A stretch of 64,000 nucleotides of DNA from Oxalobacteraceae bacterium OTU3CAMAD1 (GTDB taxonomy: Bacteria; Pseudomonadota; Gammaproteobacteria; Burkholderiales; Burkholderiaceae_D): positions 3,906,001 to 3,970,000 of the forward strand of contig CP099650.1 in assembly GCA_024123915.1 (NCBI GenBank), in the 5' to 3' direction. Position 1 is the first letter of the stretch; the number at the start of each line of letters is the position of its first letter. The notes below the pieces were generated by a model. The model was given only the letters and a program-made list of their open reading frames with translations. It made no database searches and was not told where the DNA came from. Made by a program: the position numbers and the translations under genes. Positions 17,917 to 25,806 of the stretch are shown in pieces.

Positions 17917-18474
17917 TCACCGGGTCTGGTTGGGGAACTGGCGCAGGGTGTTCAACTCGCGGCCGGAGGTCATGAATTCGCCGTCGCCCCGGTAGTGCAG
18001 GGTTTTCGGCAGCTTGGGGGAGGTGGCCACATGCGCCCGCACGATCTCCCAGACGAATAGCGGGTGATTGGGATTGGGGTGGGCGTTGGCCAGGCGGCAT
18101 TCGAAGCTGGCGTAGCATTCGGCGATCATCGGCGCAGCGACATCGGTCGCGGCTTCCTTCGTCAGCCCGAAGAGGCCGAATTTGTCGGTGTCGGCGCCGC
18201 TGCAGTTGCCGATGCCGATCACCTGCTCCAGCAGGTCGGCGGTTGGCAGATTGATCACGCATTCCTTGCTGTGGGTGACCATGTCGTAGCTGTGGTTGCT
18301 TTCGTCGATGTAGCAGCCGAACAGGGCGGGCGAAAAGCCGATCATCATGTGCCAGCCCATGGTCATGATGTTGGTTTGGTCTTGCCAGGCGGAGGTGACG
18401 AGCACGACGGGGCCGGGCTCGAGCAGACGCCGGGTGTTGGCTGGATCGAAAGGTTGCTTGCGGTATTTTTTCAT
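17917..18474 (-). CDS. Flavin reductase-like FMN-binding protein
   Basis: About 185 residues from the ATG at 18474 (MKKYRKQPFDPANTRRLLEPGPVVLVTS). The pattern PVVLVTSAWQDQTNIMTMGWHMMIGFSPALFGCYI, then ECVINLPTADL and KFGLFGLT, is that of the flavin reductase-like split barrel that binds FMN. Such proteins supply reduced flavin or act as flavoprotein oxidoreductases; the partner is unknown. An AGGAG lies about 12 bases before the ATG. Longer in-frame starts exist upstream but add unrelated sequence. Downstream is the antiporter gene. Confidence 0.8.
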   Translation of the reverse strand: MKKYRKQPFDPANTRRLLEPGPVVLVTSAWQDQTNIMTMGWHMMIGFSPALFGCYIDESNHSYDMVTHSKECVINLPTADLLEQVIGIGNCSGADTDKFGLFGLTKEAATDVAAPMIAECYASFECRLANAHPNPNHPLFVWEIVRAHVATSPKLPKTLHYRGDGEFMTSGRELNTLRQFPNQTR

Positions 18475-18602
18475 TCGTGGCGATACTCCTGCGGTCAGGA
18501 TAGGAATATTGCCGGGGAATGTCTGTGGGATAGGGCACATGTGCGCGAATTGGCGCTGGTGCCGGAGAAGATTGGCACGTGACCTGGATGTCGCCACGGT
18601 TC

Positions 18603-18700
18603 CACGTAGGGCGGATTAGGCGGAACGCCGTAATCGGCCATGCATGCGCCGTTGTCGGCCCATACATGGCCGATTACGCTTCGCTAATCCGCCCTACGTG
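18603..18700. repeat. REP pair C/D, tails facing outward
   Basis: Copy C at 18603-18639 (CACGTAGGGCGGATTA ... TAATCGGCC) and copy D at 18668-18700 (GGCCGATTACG ... CCCTACGTG) are inverted, with the GTAG/CTAC tails outermost. In both, the inner stem strand carries CGGCC instead of CCGCC, which gives one G/G-type mismatch within each REP but pairs perfectly between the two copies. The 98-bp whole is therefore a long inverted repeat with ATG-rich inner arms. It lies between the binding-protein gene and the flavin reductase gene. Confidence 0.9.
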
Positions 18701-18755
18701 TTTTAGATGATTCGTGCGGGGCTTGGCCGCCGCATTGTTACGGTGCTGTTCGTGC

Positions 18756-19532
18756 TTACAACGCCGGTGGCACGCTTTTCTCGCCCCACCATTTGCGGTA
18801 ATTGACGGCGTACTCGCCCGTCTTGACGTAATCGGAGACGAACCCGTTGACGAACTTGAGCAGTTCCGGATCGCCCTTGGCCATGGCGATGCCGATCGGC
18901 GTCTGGCCGTAGATGCCCGGCAGGACTTCCAGCTGGTCGTTCTTGCTGGCGAGGTAGTCGAGCAGCGACGAGTCCTCGATCCCGGCATCCACGCGCTTTT
19001 GCTTGAGCAGCAGCACCCCGTCCGGCGCGAAATTGTCGGTATAGACAAACGCCGCCTGCGGCGCCGATTGCTTCAGGAATGCGTCTGCCGTGGTGCCGCG
19101 ACCGACCACCACGCGCTTGCCTTTGAGGTCGGCCAGCGTCTTGATGCCGGCGCTTTTCTGCACGATCACGCGCAGCCCCGCCATGTTGTAAGGTTTTGAA
19201 AAGTCGACCACGCGCGCGCGCTGCGGCGTGATCGATACATTGGCCACCACCAGGTCCAGCTGCTTTGACATCAGCATCGAGATGCGCGCATCCGATGACA
19301 CGTCCGAGAACCGCACCGGCACGCCGAGCTTCGTGGCGAGCTGCGTGGCCACATCGACGTCATACCCGACCGGTTCATTCTTCCCATTGCGGAATCCAAC
19401 CGGCTCGCCACCGAGCGAGACGCCGATCCGCACGTAGCCGCGCGCCTTGATCTCCTCGATGCGGCCGGCCACGGCGGAACCGGCGATCATGGTTAAGACA
19501 GCGATGGCGGCGATGCGTTTCAATTGCGGCAT
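18756..19532 (-). CDS. Amino-acid-type ABC transporter periplasmic binding protein
   Basis: 258 residues, signal peptide ending AVAG, then the family 3 extracellular solute-binding pattern: IKARGYVRIGVSLGGEPVGF, GYDVDVATQLATKLG, DLVVANVSITPQRARVVDFSKPY, GTTADAFLK. It is the last gene of the operon, 18 bases after the glycosylasparaginase-like gene, and would deliver ligand to the two permeases and ATPase encoded upstream. From context the ligand may be a glycosylated asparagine or other polar amino-acid derivative and not a plain amino acid; this is inference. Confidence 0.88.
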   Translation of the reverse strand: MPQLKRIAAIAVLTMIAGSAVAGRIEEIKARGYVRIGVSLGGEPVGFRNGKNEPVGYDVDVATQLATKLGVPVRFSDVSSDARISMLMSKQLDLVVANVSITPQRARVVDFSKPYNMAGLRVIVQKSAGIKTLADLKGKRVVVGRGTTADAFLKQSAPQAAFVYTDNFAPDGVLLLKQKRVDAGIEDSSLLDYLASKNDQLEVLPGIYGQTPIGIAMAKGDPELLKFVNGFVSDYVKTGEYAVNYRKWWGEKSVPPAL

Positions 19533-19550
19533 GTTGACTCCCTTTTCAGC

Positions 19551-20480
19551 TTATTTAGTTTCTGCGGCACTGGCGAGGCGCAGTTCCGGCGCCGCCATGC
19601 GTTCGTCCCAGTACCAGTAACGTATCTCTTCATCGCAGCGGAAGCTGAAGACCTTGTGATTGCCCACCGCGTCCATGGCGTGGATGACCACTCCGGCGAG
19701 GAAGCCTGTCTTCAACTCGCCCAGTTCCTCCACCGCCAGCTTGACGGCGTCGTCGAGCGAATGCCCGAGCCTTAGCGCCAGCACGATGCTGCGCGAAGTC
19801 CCGCAGCGCATCGTCATCTCGCCGGTGTGGGTGCATGCGGCGGCGCCGTACCGGCTGTCGGCGTAGAACCCGGCGCCGACGATGGGCGAGTCGCCCAGCC
19901 GACCCGGATATTTCCATGCCCAGCCGGAGGTCGACGTGACCACGCCCAGTCCCCGCGAGGCGTCGCGCGCGAGGAATACGGTGGTGTCGCGCACCCGTTC
20001 CGGGTCGGTGATGGTGTTGCTGAGCGGAGCGAGGGGAATGTCCGGGAAGGCGGCCAGCTGCTCCGGCGTCATTTCCTTTTGCAGGCGTTCCCACCATACG
20101 CGCTTGCTGTCCGGGTGCAGCGTCTCGTCGAGCGCGAATCCGCGCTCGGTGGCGAAGCGGCGCGCGCCGGCGCCAGTCAGCATCACGTGCGGCAGGTGCT
20201 TCATGACTTCGTGCGCGAGCGCGGACACCGGCAACGTGGCCGGCACGGCGCCGACCGCGCCGACGTCGCGCGTGGTGCCGTCCATGACGCCGGCGTCGAA
20301 CTCCATCTCCCCCAGCATATTGGGCCAGCCGCCGTAGCCGACGCTGCGCACCTTGGCTTCGCGTTCGACCTTGGCGATGCCGGCGATCATGGCGTCGATG
20401 CCGGCACCGTCTTGTTTGAGCAGGTCGACGGTGGTGTCGAATCCGGGCCAGGCCTCGGCGTTGGCAAGCAGCATTTTCAT
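19551..20480 (-). CDS. Glycosylasparaginase-like N-terminal nucleophile hydrolase
   Basis: 309 residues of the asparaginase_2 (Ntn hydrolase) family. The autocleavage site is Asp165-Thr166 in VRDTTVFLARD; Thr166 would become the catalytic N-terminus of the beta chain. Downstream TSTSGWAWKYPGRLGDSPIVGAG and CTHTGE carry the family Arg/Asp/Thr-Gly substrate pocket. The GWAWKYPGRLGDSP block resembles N4-(beta-N-acetylglucosaminyl)-L-asparaginases (GIKFKIPGRVGDSP type) more than isoaspartyl peptidases. Arg replaces the usual His two positions before the nucleophile. There is no signal peptide, so it acts in the cytoplasm. The ATG at 20480 overlaps the ATPase stop (TGATG), so translation is coupled. 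With the ROK kinase and transporter it suggests uptake and hydrolysis of GlcNAc-Asn to aspartate and an amino sugar. Confidence 0.82.
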   Translation of the reverse strand: MKMLLANAEAWPGFDTTVDLLKQDGAGIDAMIAGIAKVEREAKVRSVGYGGWPNMLGEMEFDAGVMDGTTRDVGAVGAVPATLPVSALAHEVMKHLPHVMLTGAGARRFATERGFALDETLHPDSKRVWWERLQKEMTPEQLAAFPDIPLAPLSNTITDPERVRDTTVFLARDASRGLGVVTSTSGWAWKYPGRLGDSPIVGAGFYADSRYGAAACTHTGEMTMRCGTSRSIVLALRLGHSLDDAVKLAVEELGELKTGFLAGVVIHAMDAVGNHKVFSFRCDEEIRYWYWDERMAAPELRLASAAETK

Positions 20481-21217
20481 CAATGGTCTTTCTTCATCTT
20501 GGAGAGGAATTGGGCGATGCGCGGGTGCGCCAGTCCGCCGTCGGCGGCGAAGAATTCGGCCGTCGGCAAGTCGGCCAGCAGGCGGCCCTGTTCTAGGAAT
20601 ACGATGCGGCTGGAGATCTGGCGCGCGAAGTCGATTTCGTGGGTGACGAACAGCATCGTCGTGCCGGCGGCGGCCAGTTTGGCGAGGATGTCCAGCACCT
20701 CGGCGGTCATCTCGGGATCGAGCGCGCTGGTGACTTCGTCGAGCAGCAGGTAGCGCGGCTTCATGGCGAGCGCGCGGCAGATGCCGACGCGCTGGCGTTG
20801 GCCGCCGGATAACTGCGCGGGGTAGGCGTCCGCGCGGTCCGACAGACCGACGGAGGCGAGCAGCTCGCGTCCGGCGTCTTCGGCCTCGCGCCGTGGCACC
20901 TTCAGCACCTCGATCGGCGCCAGTGTGATGTTTTGCAGCGCCGTCATGTGCGGGTACAGGTGGAACAACTGGAACACGGTGCCCGAGCAGCGGCGCGCCT
21001 GTTGCAGTTGTTTGGGATCGTCGACGCGGAAGCCGTCGATGGAGATGCTGCCCTTGTCCAGCTTCTCCAACCCGTTGATGCAGCGGATCAGCGTGGATTT
21101 GCCCGAACCGCTGGCGCCCAGTATGGAGACCACTTCGCCCGGCGCGACCCGCAGATTTACGCCATCGAGCACCCTGGTCTGGCCGAAGCTTTTGCCGACG
21201 CCTTCGATCTGAATCAT
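20480..21217 (-). CDS. Polar amino-acid-type ABC transporter ATPase
   Basis: 245 residues with Walker A GASGSGKST, Q-loop, signature LSGGQRQRVGICRALA, Walker B YLLLDEVTSALDPE and switch His in FVTHEIDF, the GlnQ/ArtP/HisP layout. It starts one base after the permease stop and its stop overlaps the hydrolase start, so it is translated in series with both. It energises import by the two permeases of this operon. Confidence 0.92.
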   Translation of the reverse strand: MIQIEGVGKSFGQTRVLDGVNLRVAPGEVVSILGASGSGKSTLIRCINGLEKLDKGSISIDGFRVDDPKQLQQARRCSGTVFQLFHLYPHMTALQNITLAPIEVLKVPRREAEDAGRELLASVGLSDRADAYPAQLSGGQRQRVGICRALAMKPRYLLLDEVTSALDPEMTAEVLDILAKLAAAGTTMLFVTHEIDFARQISSRIVFLEQGRLLADLPTAEFFAADGGLAHPRIAQFLSKMKKDH

Positions 21218-21218
21218 G

Positions 21219-21890
21219 CTACAGGCCTTTCCATTGGCTGTGGGCGCGCAGCCGGGTTTCCAGACGCGCGCAGGTGGTGGCGATCAGTTTGGCCATCAGG
21301 TAGTACAGCAGGCCGACCACCGTCCAGACGATAAACGGCTTGAGCGTACGCAGGTTCAGGATGGCGCCGATCTTGGTCAGATCGAGCACGCCGATCACCG
21401 AGATCAGCGACGTCACCTGCAGCTGGTTGACCAGCAATCCGGTCAGCGGTCCGAGGCCGAAGGCGGCCGCCTGCGGCGCGACGACCTTGCGCAGGATTTG
21501 CCAGCGGCTCAAGCCGAACACGCGCGCCGTTTCGAGCTGTTCGCGGCCTATCGATTCGATCGCGGAGACGGCGATCACGTAGATGAACGCCGCCGTGTTG
21601 CCGGACAAGGTGATGACGGCTGCCTGCACCGGCGTGATGTCGGTCTCCAGCAGCACCGGCAGGCCGAAGAAGACGAGGAACAGCTGCACCAGCACCGGCG
21701 AGTTTTTCAGCAGTTCCGCCACGGCGGCGAAGAAGGGCGCCAGCACCGGCGTGCGGTAGTAGCGCAGCACCGCCCAGCTCGAGCCAATAAGCAGGCCAAT
21801 CAACGTGGTGGCGACGAATAGCGCGACCGACACGCCCGCGCCTTGCAGCAGCAACAGGATGTCGTGGGCGGTGAAGTCGGTATAGCGCAT
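21219..21890 (-). CDS. Polar amino-acid-type ABC transporter permease
   Basis: 223 residues with about five membrane helices. The family's EAA-type loop sits at SIGREQLETARVFGLSRWQILRKVVAPQA, and FVATTLIGLLIGSSWAVLRYYRTP is the N-terminal signature of the HisM/GltK class. The start overlaps the preceding permease stop by one base (TGATG). It forms a heterodimer with the neighbouring permease. Confidence 0.9.
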   Translation of the reverse strand: MRYTDFTAHDILLLLQGAGVSVALFVATTLIGLLIGSSWAVLRYYRTPVLAPFFAAVAELLKNSPVLVQLFLVFFGLPVLLETDITPVQAAVITLSGNTAAFIYVIAVSAIESIGREQLETARVFGLSRWQILRKVVAPQAAAFGLGPLTGLLVNQLQVTSLISVIGVLDLTKIGAILNLRTLKPFIVWTVVGLLYYLMAKLIATTCARLETRLRAHSQWKGL

Positions 21891-22561
21891 CAGTTGGCAC
21901 CGAGCGCGCGTTCGCGGTTAAGGCGGCGGTGCAGGGCGCCCGCCGTCAGCGAGACCAGATAGGTCAGCGTGACGTAAGCCACCAGCAGCAGGGCGTAGAC
22001 TTCGAACGGCGCGAAGGTGTCGGCGGCGACGATCTTTGCGGCGCCCGTCAGCTCGTTGAGGGTGATGGCGGACAGGATGGACGACGTCAGGATCAGGTTG
22101 ACGAACACGGAACCGAGCGGCCGCACCGATGTGCGCAAGGCGATCGGCAGCACGATCTTTTGATAGATGACGCGGCGCGACAGGCCGCTGACCTGGGCCG
22201 CTTCGATCACGCCGGGATCGATCGCCAGGATGCCGGATCGGATAACGTCGGAGGTGAATGCGCCACCGGCCAGCGACAGCGCCAGCACGCCGGTGCTGAA
22301 GGCGTCGAGCTCAATGCCGATTTCCGGCAGACCGTAGAACAGGAAGAACAGCTGGACGATGAAAGGGACGTTGCGGAAGATGTCGACGTAGATGTCGGCA
22401 AAACGGCGCGGCAGCGGGGTGGCCGAGGCGCGCAGCAGGGCGACCACCACACCCAGCGCCAGGCCGCCGGCCAGGGCGAGCGCGCAAGCGAGCGCCGTCA
22501 GACGTGCGCCGGCCGCGAGGTCGGGGAGATAGGGCGCGAGGAGCGTGGGGTCGAACGTCAA
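21890..22561 (-). CDS. Polar amino-acid-type ABC transporter permease
   Basis: 223 residues, five predicted helices, with FVNVPFIVQLFFLFYGLPE-like sequence (RNVPFIVQLFFLFYGLPEIG) and the coupling loop DPGVIEAAQVSGLSRRVIYQKIVLPIA typical of HisQ/GltJ permeases. The start is a TTG at 22561, supported by TTGGAGCTCACTAT with GGAG eight bases before it. It follows cutC after 106 bases, the only sizeable gap in this otherwise overlapping operon; a secondary promoter may sit there. Confidence 0.88.
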   Translation of the reverse strand: MTFDPTLLAPYLPDLAAGARLTALACALALAGGLALGVVVALLRASATPLPRRFADIYVDIFRNVPFIVQLFFLFYGLPEIGIELDAFSTGVLALSLAGGAFTSDVIRSGILAIDPGVIEAAQVSGLSRRVIYQKIVLPIALRTSVRPLGSVFVNLILTSSILSAITLNELTGAAKIVAADTFAPFEVYALLLVAYVTLTYLVSLTAGALHRRLNRERALGAN

Positions 22562-22667
22562 ATAGTGAGCTCCAACCTGAAAAGCGCAATCGGTTTCACA
22601 TCAATAGTCACGAGTGTCACACAAAGCGGGGCACGTTTCAAGCGCGGCCGTTCGGTGCGTAAGCACA

Positions 22668-23411
22668 TTATTTGGCGTCCAGCGCGGCTCTCAGCGCCGC
22701 CACCCGTGCCGCGCTGGTTTGCCGCCGCGCGCCGGTGTCGAAGCCGAAGGCCAGGACCGGCGGCGTGCTGGCCGCCACCGGCGCCGAACAGGATGCGTGC
22801 ACTTCCCGCACCGGCAGCTTGAAAAGCAGCCTGTCGACGTTGTCGGCGCTGATGCCGGCGCCGGGCATGATGGTGATGCGGTCGCCGGCGGCGTCGAAGC
22901 AGCGCTGCAAACCATTCAGACCCTCCAACGCCCGGGGCGCGCCGCCCGACGTGAGGATGCGCGCGAAACCCAGGTCGATGGCCAGCCGGGTCGCTGCCGC
23001 GAGGTCGGGGCACAGGTCGATGGCCCGGTGCAGCGTGCTTTCCAGCCCGTGGTCGCGCGCGCGCCGCACTAGACGTTCCAAGGTTTGGTGATCCAGTTCG
23101 CCGTTGCGCAGCGAGGCGCCGAGCACCACGCCTTGCAGGCCGATGGCGGCCACCGCGTCGATCTCATTGAGCATCAACTGGATCTCGACGTCGTCGAAAC
23201 AGAAGTCGCCGCCGCGCGGACGGATCATCGCCACCACCGGCAGCGGACTGGCCGCCGCCACGCGCAGCAGGCCGGAAGTGGGCGTCAGGCCGCCGACTTC
23301 CAATGCGCCGCATAGCTCGATGCGGTCGGCGCCGCCCGCGATCGCGGCCGACAGGCCTTCGACGTTGTCGACGCAGACTTCCAGCGTGATGGCGGCGGCG
23401 GGATTGGTCAT
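22668..23411 (-). CDS. cutC: CutC family TIM-barrel protein
   Basis: 247 residues beginning ITLEVCVDNVEGLSAAIAGGADRIELCGALEVGGLTPTSGLL, the CutC hallmark, followed by VVAMIRPRGGDFCF and ILTSGGAPRALEGL. The family was named for copper sensitivity in E. coli, but a direct copper role is doubtful and no copper gene is near. Its ATG overlaps the stop of the ROK kinase gene by four bases (ATGA), tying it to sugar metabolism. Within this operon it could process an amino-sugar intermediate; that is inference. Confidence 0.88.
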   Translation of the reverse strand: MTNPAAAITLEVCVDNVEGLSAAIAGGADRIELCGALEVGGLTPTSGLLRVAAASPLPVVAMIRPRGGDFCFDDVEIQLMLNEIDAVAAIGLQGVVLGASLRNGELDHQTLERLVRRARDHGLESTLHRAIDLCPDLAAATRLAIDLGFARILTSGGAPRALEGLNGLQRCFDAAGDRITIMPGAGISADNVDRLLFKLPVREVHASCSAPVAASTPPVLAFGFDTGARRQTSAARVAALRAALDAK

Positions 23412-24328
23412 GGTTGTTTTCTCGATTCGGCGAGCCCCAGCCAGGCGGCGCCGATCAATCCCGGCTCGGCGCCGGACTGCCCTTGCACGATGATGGCGGC
23501 GCCGGTCTTGCGCAGGATGCGCGCGCGCACCGCCTGATCGAGCATGGCAATCAACGGCGCGCTGTTGGACAGGCCGCCGCCGACCGGCAGCACCGACGCG
23601 CCGATGGTGTTGACCAGCATCGCCAGCGGGCCGGAGAGAATGTCGACGAAGCAGTCGATGGTGCGGGCGGCATTGGCGTCGCCTTCCTGCCACGCGTCGA
23701 TGATTTGACGGCTGTCGAGCGGTGAGATGCCGGGATGGAGGGCGGCGTGCACCCGTTCGAGTCCGCGCGCACCGCCGATGGCGTCCAGGCAGCCGGTCTG
23801 GCCGCAGCCGCAAGCGAAGCGCGGGATCGCTTGCGGCGGCGTGCCGGCGAAGTGGGGCGCAACCGGGCCGTGTCCCCATTCGCCGGCGAAGCCGCCAGGC
23901 CCGCCGATCAGACGGCCGTCGATCACCAGGCCGCCGCCGACGCCGGTGCCGAGGATCAGGCCGAAGACGTTGGCGTGGCCGCGTCCGGCGCCGGCCTGCG
24001 CCTCGGCCAGCGCGAAGCAGTCGGCGTCGTTGGCGATCCACACCGGGAGTTTCAATTCGGCGGCGAGGTCGGTGGCCAGGGTGCGGCCGTCGATGCAGGG
24101 GATGTTGGCGCATTTGATGCGGCCGTCGGCGGGGTCGATGACGCCGGCGATGGAGATCGCCACGCCGCGCGACGGCCCGCCGGCGGCGATCAGCTCTTTC
24201 ATGGCGGCGCTGAAAGCGGCAAAGTCGTGCGCGGGTGTGGGAACGCGGCGCAGCTCGCCAATTTGGCCGTCGGCGCCGGCGGCGGCGGATTTGATGGCGC
24301 TGCCACCGATGTCAAAGCAAGTGATCAT
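23408..24328 (-). CDS. ROK-family sugar kinase, probably N-acetylglucosamine kinase
   Basis: 306 residues with the ROK pattern: FDIGGSAIKSA phosphate loop, WIANDADCFALAEA, GLILGTGVGGGLVIDGRLIGG, catalytic-region EWGHGP, and the zinc motif CGCGQTGCLD. These kinases phosphorylate glucose, GlcNAc or ManNAc. NagK is favoured by the gene order, which leads to an asparaginase that would release GlcNAc (or its amine). First gene of the operon; ATG at 24328 has a modest AGGCC site. A REP pair lies immediately upstream. Confidence 0.85.
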   Translation of the reverse strand: MITCFDIGGSAIKSAAAGADGQIGELRRVPTPAHDFAAFSAAMKELIAAGGPSRGVAISIAGVIDPADGRIKCANIPCIDGRTLATDLAAELKLPVWIANDADCFALAEAQAGAGRGHANVFGLILGTGVGGGLVIDGRLIGGPGGFAGEWGHGPVAPHFAGTPPQAIPRFACGCGQTGCLDAIGGARGLERVHAALHPGISPLDSRQIIDAWQEGDANAARTIDCFVDILSGPLAMLVNTIGASVLPVGGGLSNSAPLIAMLDQAVRARILRKTGAAIIVQGQSGAEPGLIGAAWLGLAESRKQP

Positions 24329-24354
24329 GGATAAAGGCCTGAGCGTTGAGGAAA

Positions 24355-24452
24355 CACGTAGGGCGGATTAGGCGGAACGCCGTAATCGGCCATCGATGCG
24401 CCGCTGGCAGCGCATGCATGGCCGATTACGCTGCGCTGATCCGCCCTACGTG
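24355..24452. repeat. REP pair E/F, tails facing outward
   Basis: Copy E at 24355-24391 and copy F at 24420-24452 have the same outward arrangement and the same CGGCC stem variant as pair C/D. The inner arms GGCCATCGATGCGC and GCGCATGCATGGCC pair around an 8-base loop except for a two-base CG/GC mismatch, giving a nearly complete 98-bp hairpin. Located between the ROK kinase start and the DUF445 gene end. Confidence 0.9.
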
Positions 24453-24496
24453 ATGACGTCAGGATGCACGTTTCGTTGGCGTTTGACAATAGCCGC

Positions 24497-25777
24497 TCAG
24501 AACAACGTCACGATGAAATGGATCACAACCCCAACCAATCCACCGACCAGGGTGCCGTTGATACGAATGAACTGCAAGTCGCGCCCGATCGACAGTTCGA
24601 TGCGGTTGCTCATTTCCTCCTTGGTCCAGGTAGCCAGTTGTGCCTCGATGAACAGGCCCACCTCGCCGCGATACTTTTTGACCAGCTGCGCGCTGCCGGC
24701 CTCGATCGCACGATTCAAGCTGTCTCCCACCGCAGGATTGTCGGTCAATAGCTTGCCGGCGTTTTCCACCAGCCGCCGGGCGCTGGCGGGAATGCTCGGC
24801 GTTTCGCTGTGCAGGTCGGCCAGCAGCCGTGCCCGCAAGGTATCCCAAATGCCGTCGAACAGGTCCTGCACCGTGTCGCTGGTCAGCGCCTGCTGTTGAT
24901 AGCGGCCGATGGCCTCCTGCCAGGCCGGATCGCCCTTGAGCCGCAGCGCGCTGTTGGCGATCCACACGCCCAGCCGCTGGCGCAGCTCGTGCGAGCGGTC
25001 CAGCCGCATCTCCGCCACTTTCTCGGTGGTCGAACGAATAATCCTGGGCATGGCCTTGCGCAACGCATATTTGAGCACCGAGCTTTCCGTGTTGACGGCG
25101 CTTTGCACCATCGCTTCGATGGTCGGGTGGTTGGCCGGATCGGACAGGTAGACGACGAACTGGTCGAGGGCCGCGTCCACCAACTGTTGCGGCTGGTCTT
25201 CGGCGACCAGCGCTTCCACACAATCGCCTGCCAGTCCGGACAGGTCGATGCGCGCCAGTTCGCGCGTGGCGACCTCGCGCAGCATGCGGCGGATCTTGTC
25301 GTGGTCGGCCATTTGCAGCAGCCTTTCCAGCGCCGGCCCGACCCAGGCGCTTAGTTGCGCGGCGTTGGTCTGCATGTAGCGGCCGGCGCGGCCGGCGATA
25401 TCGACTTGGCGGATGCGCTGGGCAATGCCTTCCTCGGTGATGAAGTGGTTTTCGACAAAGTTGCCCAGGCTTTTGCCGATGCTGTCCTTGCTGTTGGGGA
25501 TGATGGCGGTGTGCCACAGCGGAATGCCGAGCGGATGGCGGAACAGCGCCGTGACGGCGAACCAGTCGGCGATGGCGCCGATCATGGCCGCCTCGGAGAA
25601 CGCCTCCAGATAGCCCCAGGCCGGATGGCCGCCGTGTTGCGAGCGCGCCAGCGCGAACAGCAGGGCGGCGAGCACCAGCAAACCCAGCGCGACCGCCTGC
25701 ATGGTGCGCAGCCGGGCGCGCTTGATGGCGTCCTCGGTGTCGTCCAGTTGGCGGATGATGTCGATATCACGTTTCAT
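24497..25777 (-). CDS. DUF445 family membrane protein (YjiN-like)
   Basis: 426 residues. One hydrophobic segment near the N-terminus (VALGLLVLAALLFALA), then the DUF445 signature EAAMIGAIADWFAVTALFRHPLGIPLWHTAIIP, a long helical middle (roughly 90-380) and a C-terminal hydrophobic segment (GTLVGGLVGVVIHFIVTLF). The family has no established function; the layout suggests a periplasmic or cytoplasmic helical body anchored at both ends in the inner membrane. It is divergent from the pentapeptide-repeat gene, with only 29 bases between start codons. Confidence 0.88.
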   Translation of the reverse strand: MKRDIDIIRQLDDTEDAIKRARLRTMQAVALGLLVLAALLFALARSQHGGHPAWGYLEAFSEAAMIGAIADWFAVTALFRHPLGIPLWHTAIIPNSKDSIGKSLGNFVENHFITEEGIAQRIRQVDIAGRAGRYMQTNAAQLSAWVGPALERLLQMADHDKIRRMLREVATRELARIDLSGLAGDCVEALVAEDQPQQLVDAALDQFVVYLSDPANHPTIEAMVQSAVNTESSVLKYALRKAMPRIIRSTTEKVAEMRLDRSHELRQRLGVWIANSALRLKGDPAWQEAIGRYQQQALTSDTVQDLFDGIWDTLRARLLADLHSETPSIPASARRLVENAGKLLTDNPAVGDSLNRAIEAGSAQLVKKYRGEVGLFIEAQLATWTKEEMSNRIELSIGRDLQFIRINGTLVGGLVGVVIHFIVTLF

Positions 25778-25806
25778 GCGATTCGCTTCTGATAAAATTC
25801 TCCTTG

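Noticed and set aside
18475..18755. A small gene or ncRNA in the 281-base gap
   Set aside because: Most of the gap is the REP pair C/D; the remaining bases carry no start site, hairpin or promoter I can support.
22668..24113. Single long frame fusing the kinase region with CutC
   Set aside because: The upstream part is out of frame with the real ROK kinase; CutC begins at 23411 with an ATGA overlap.
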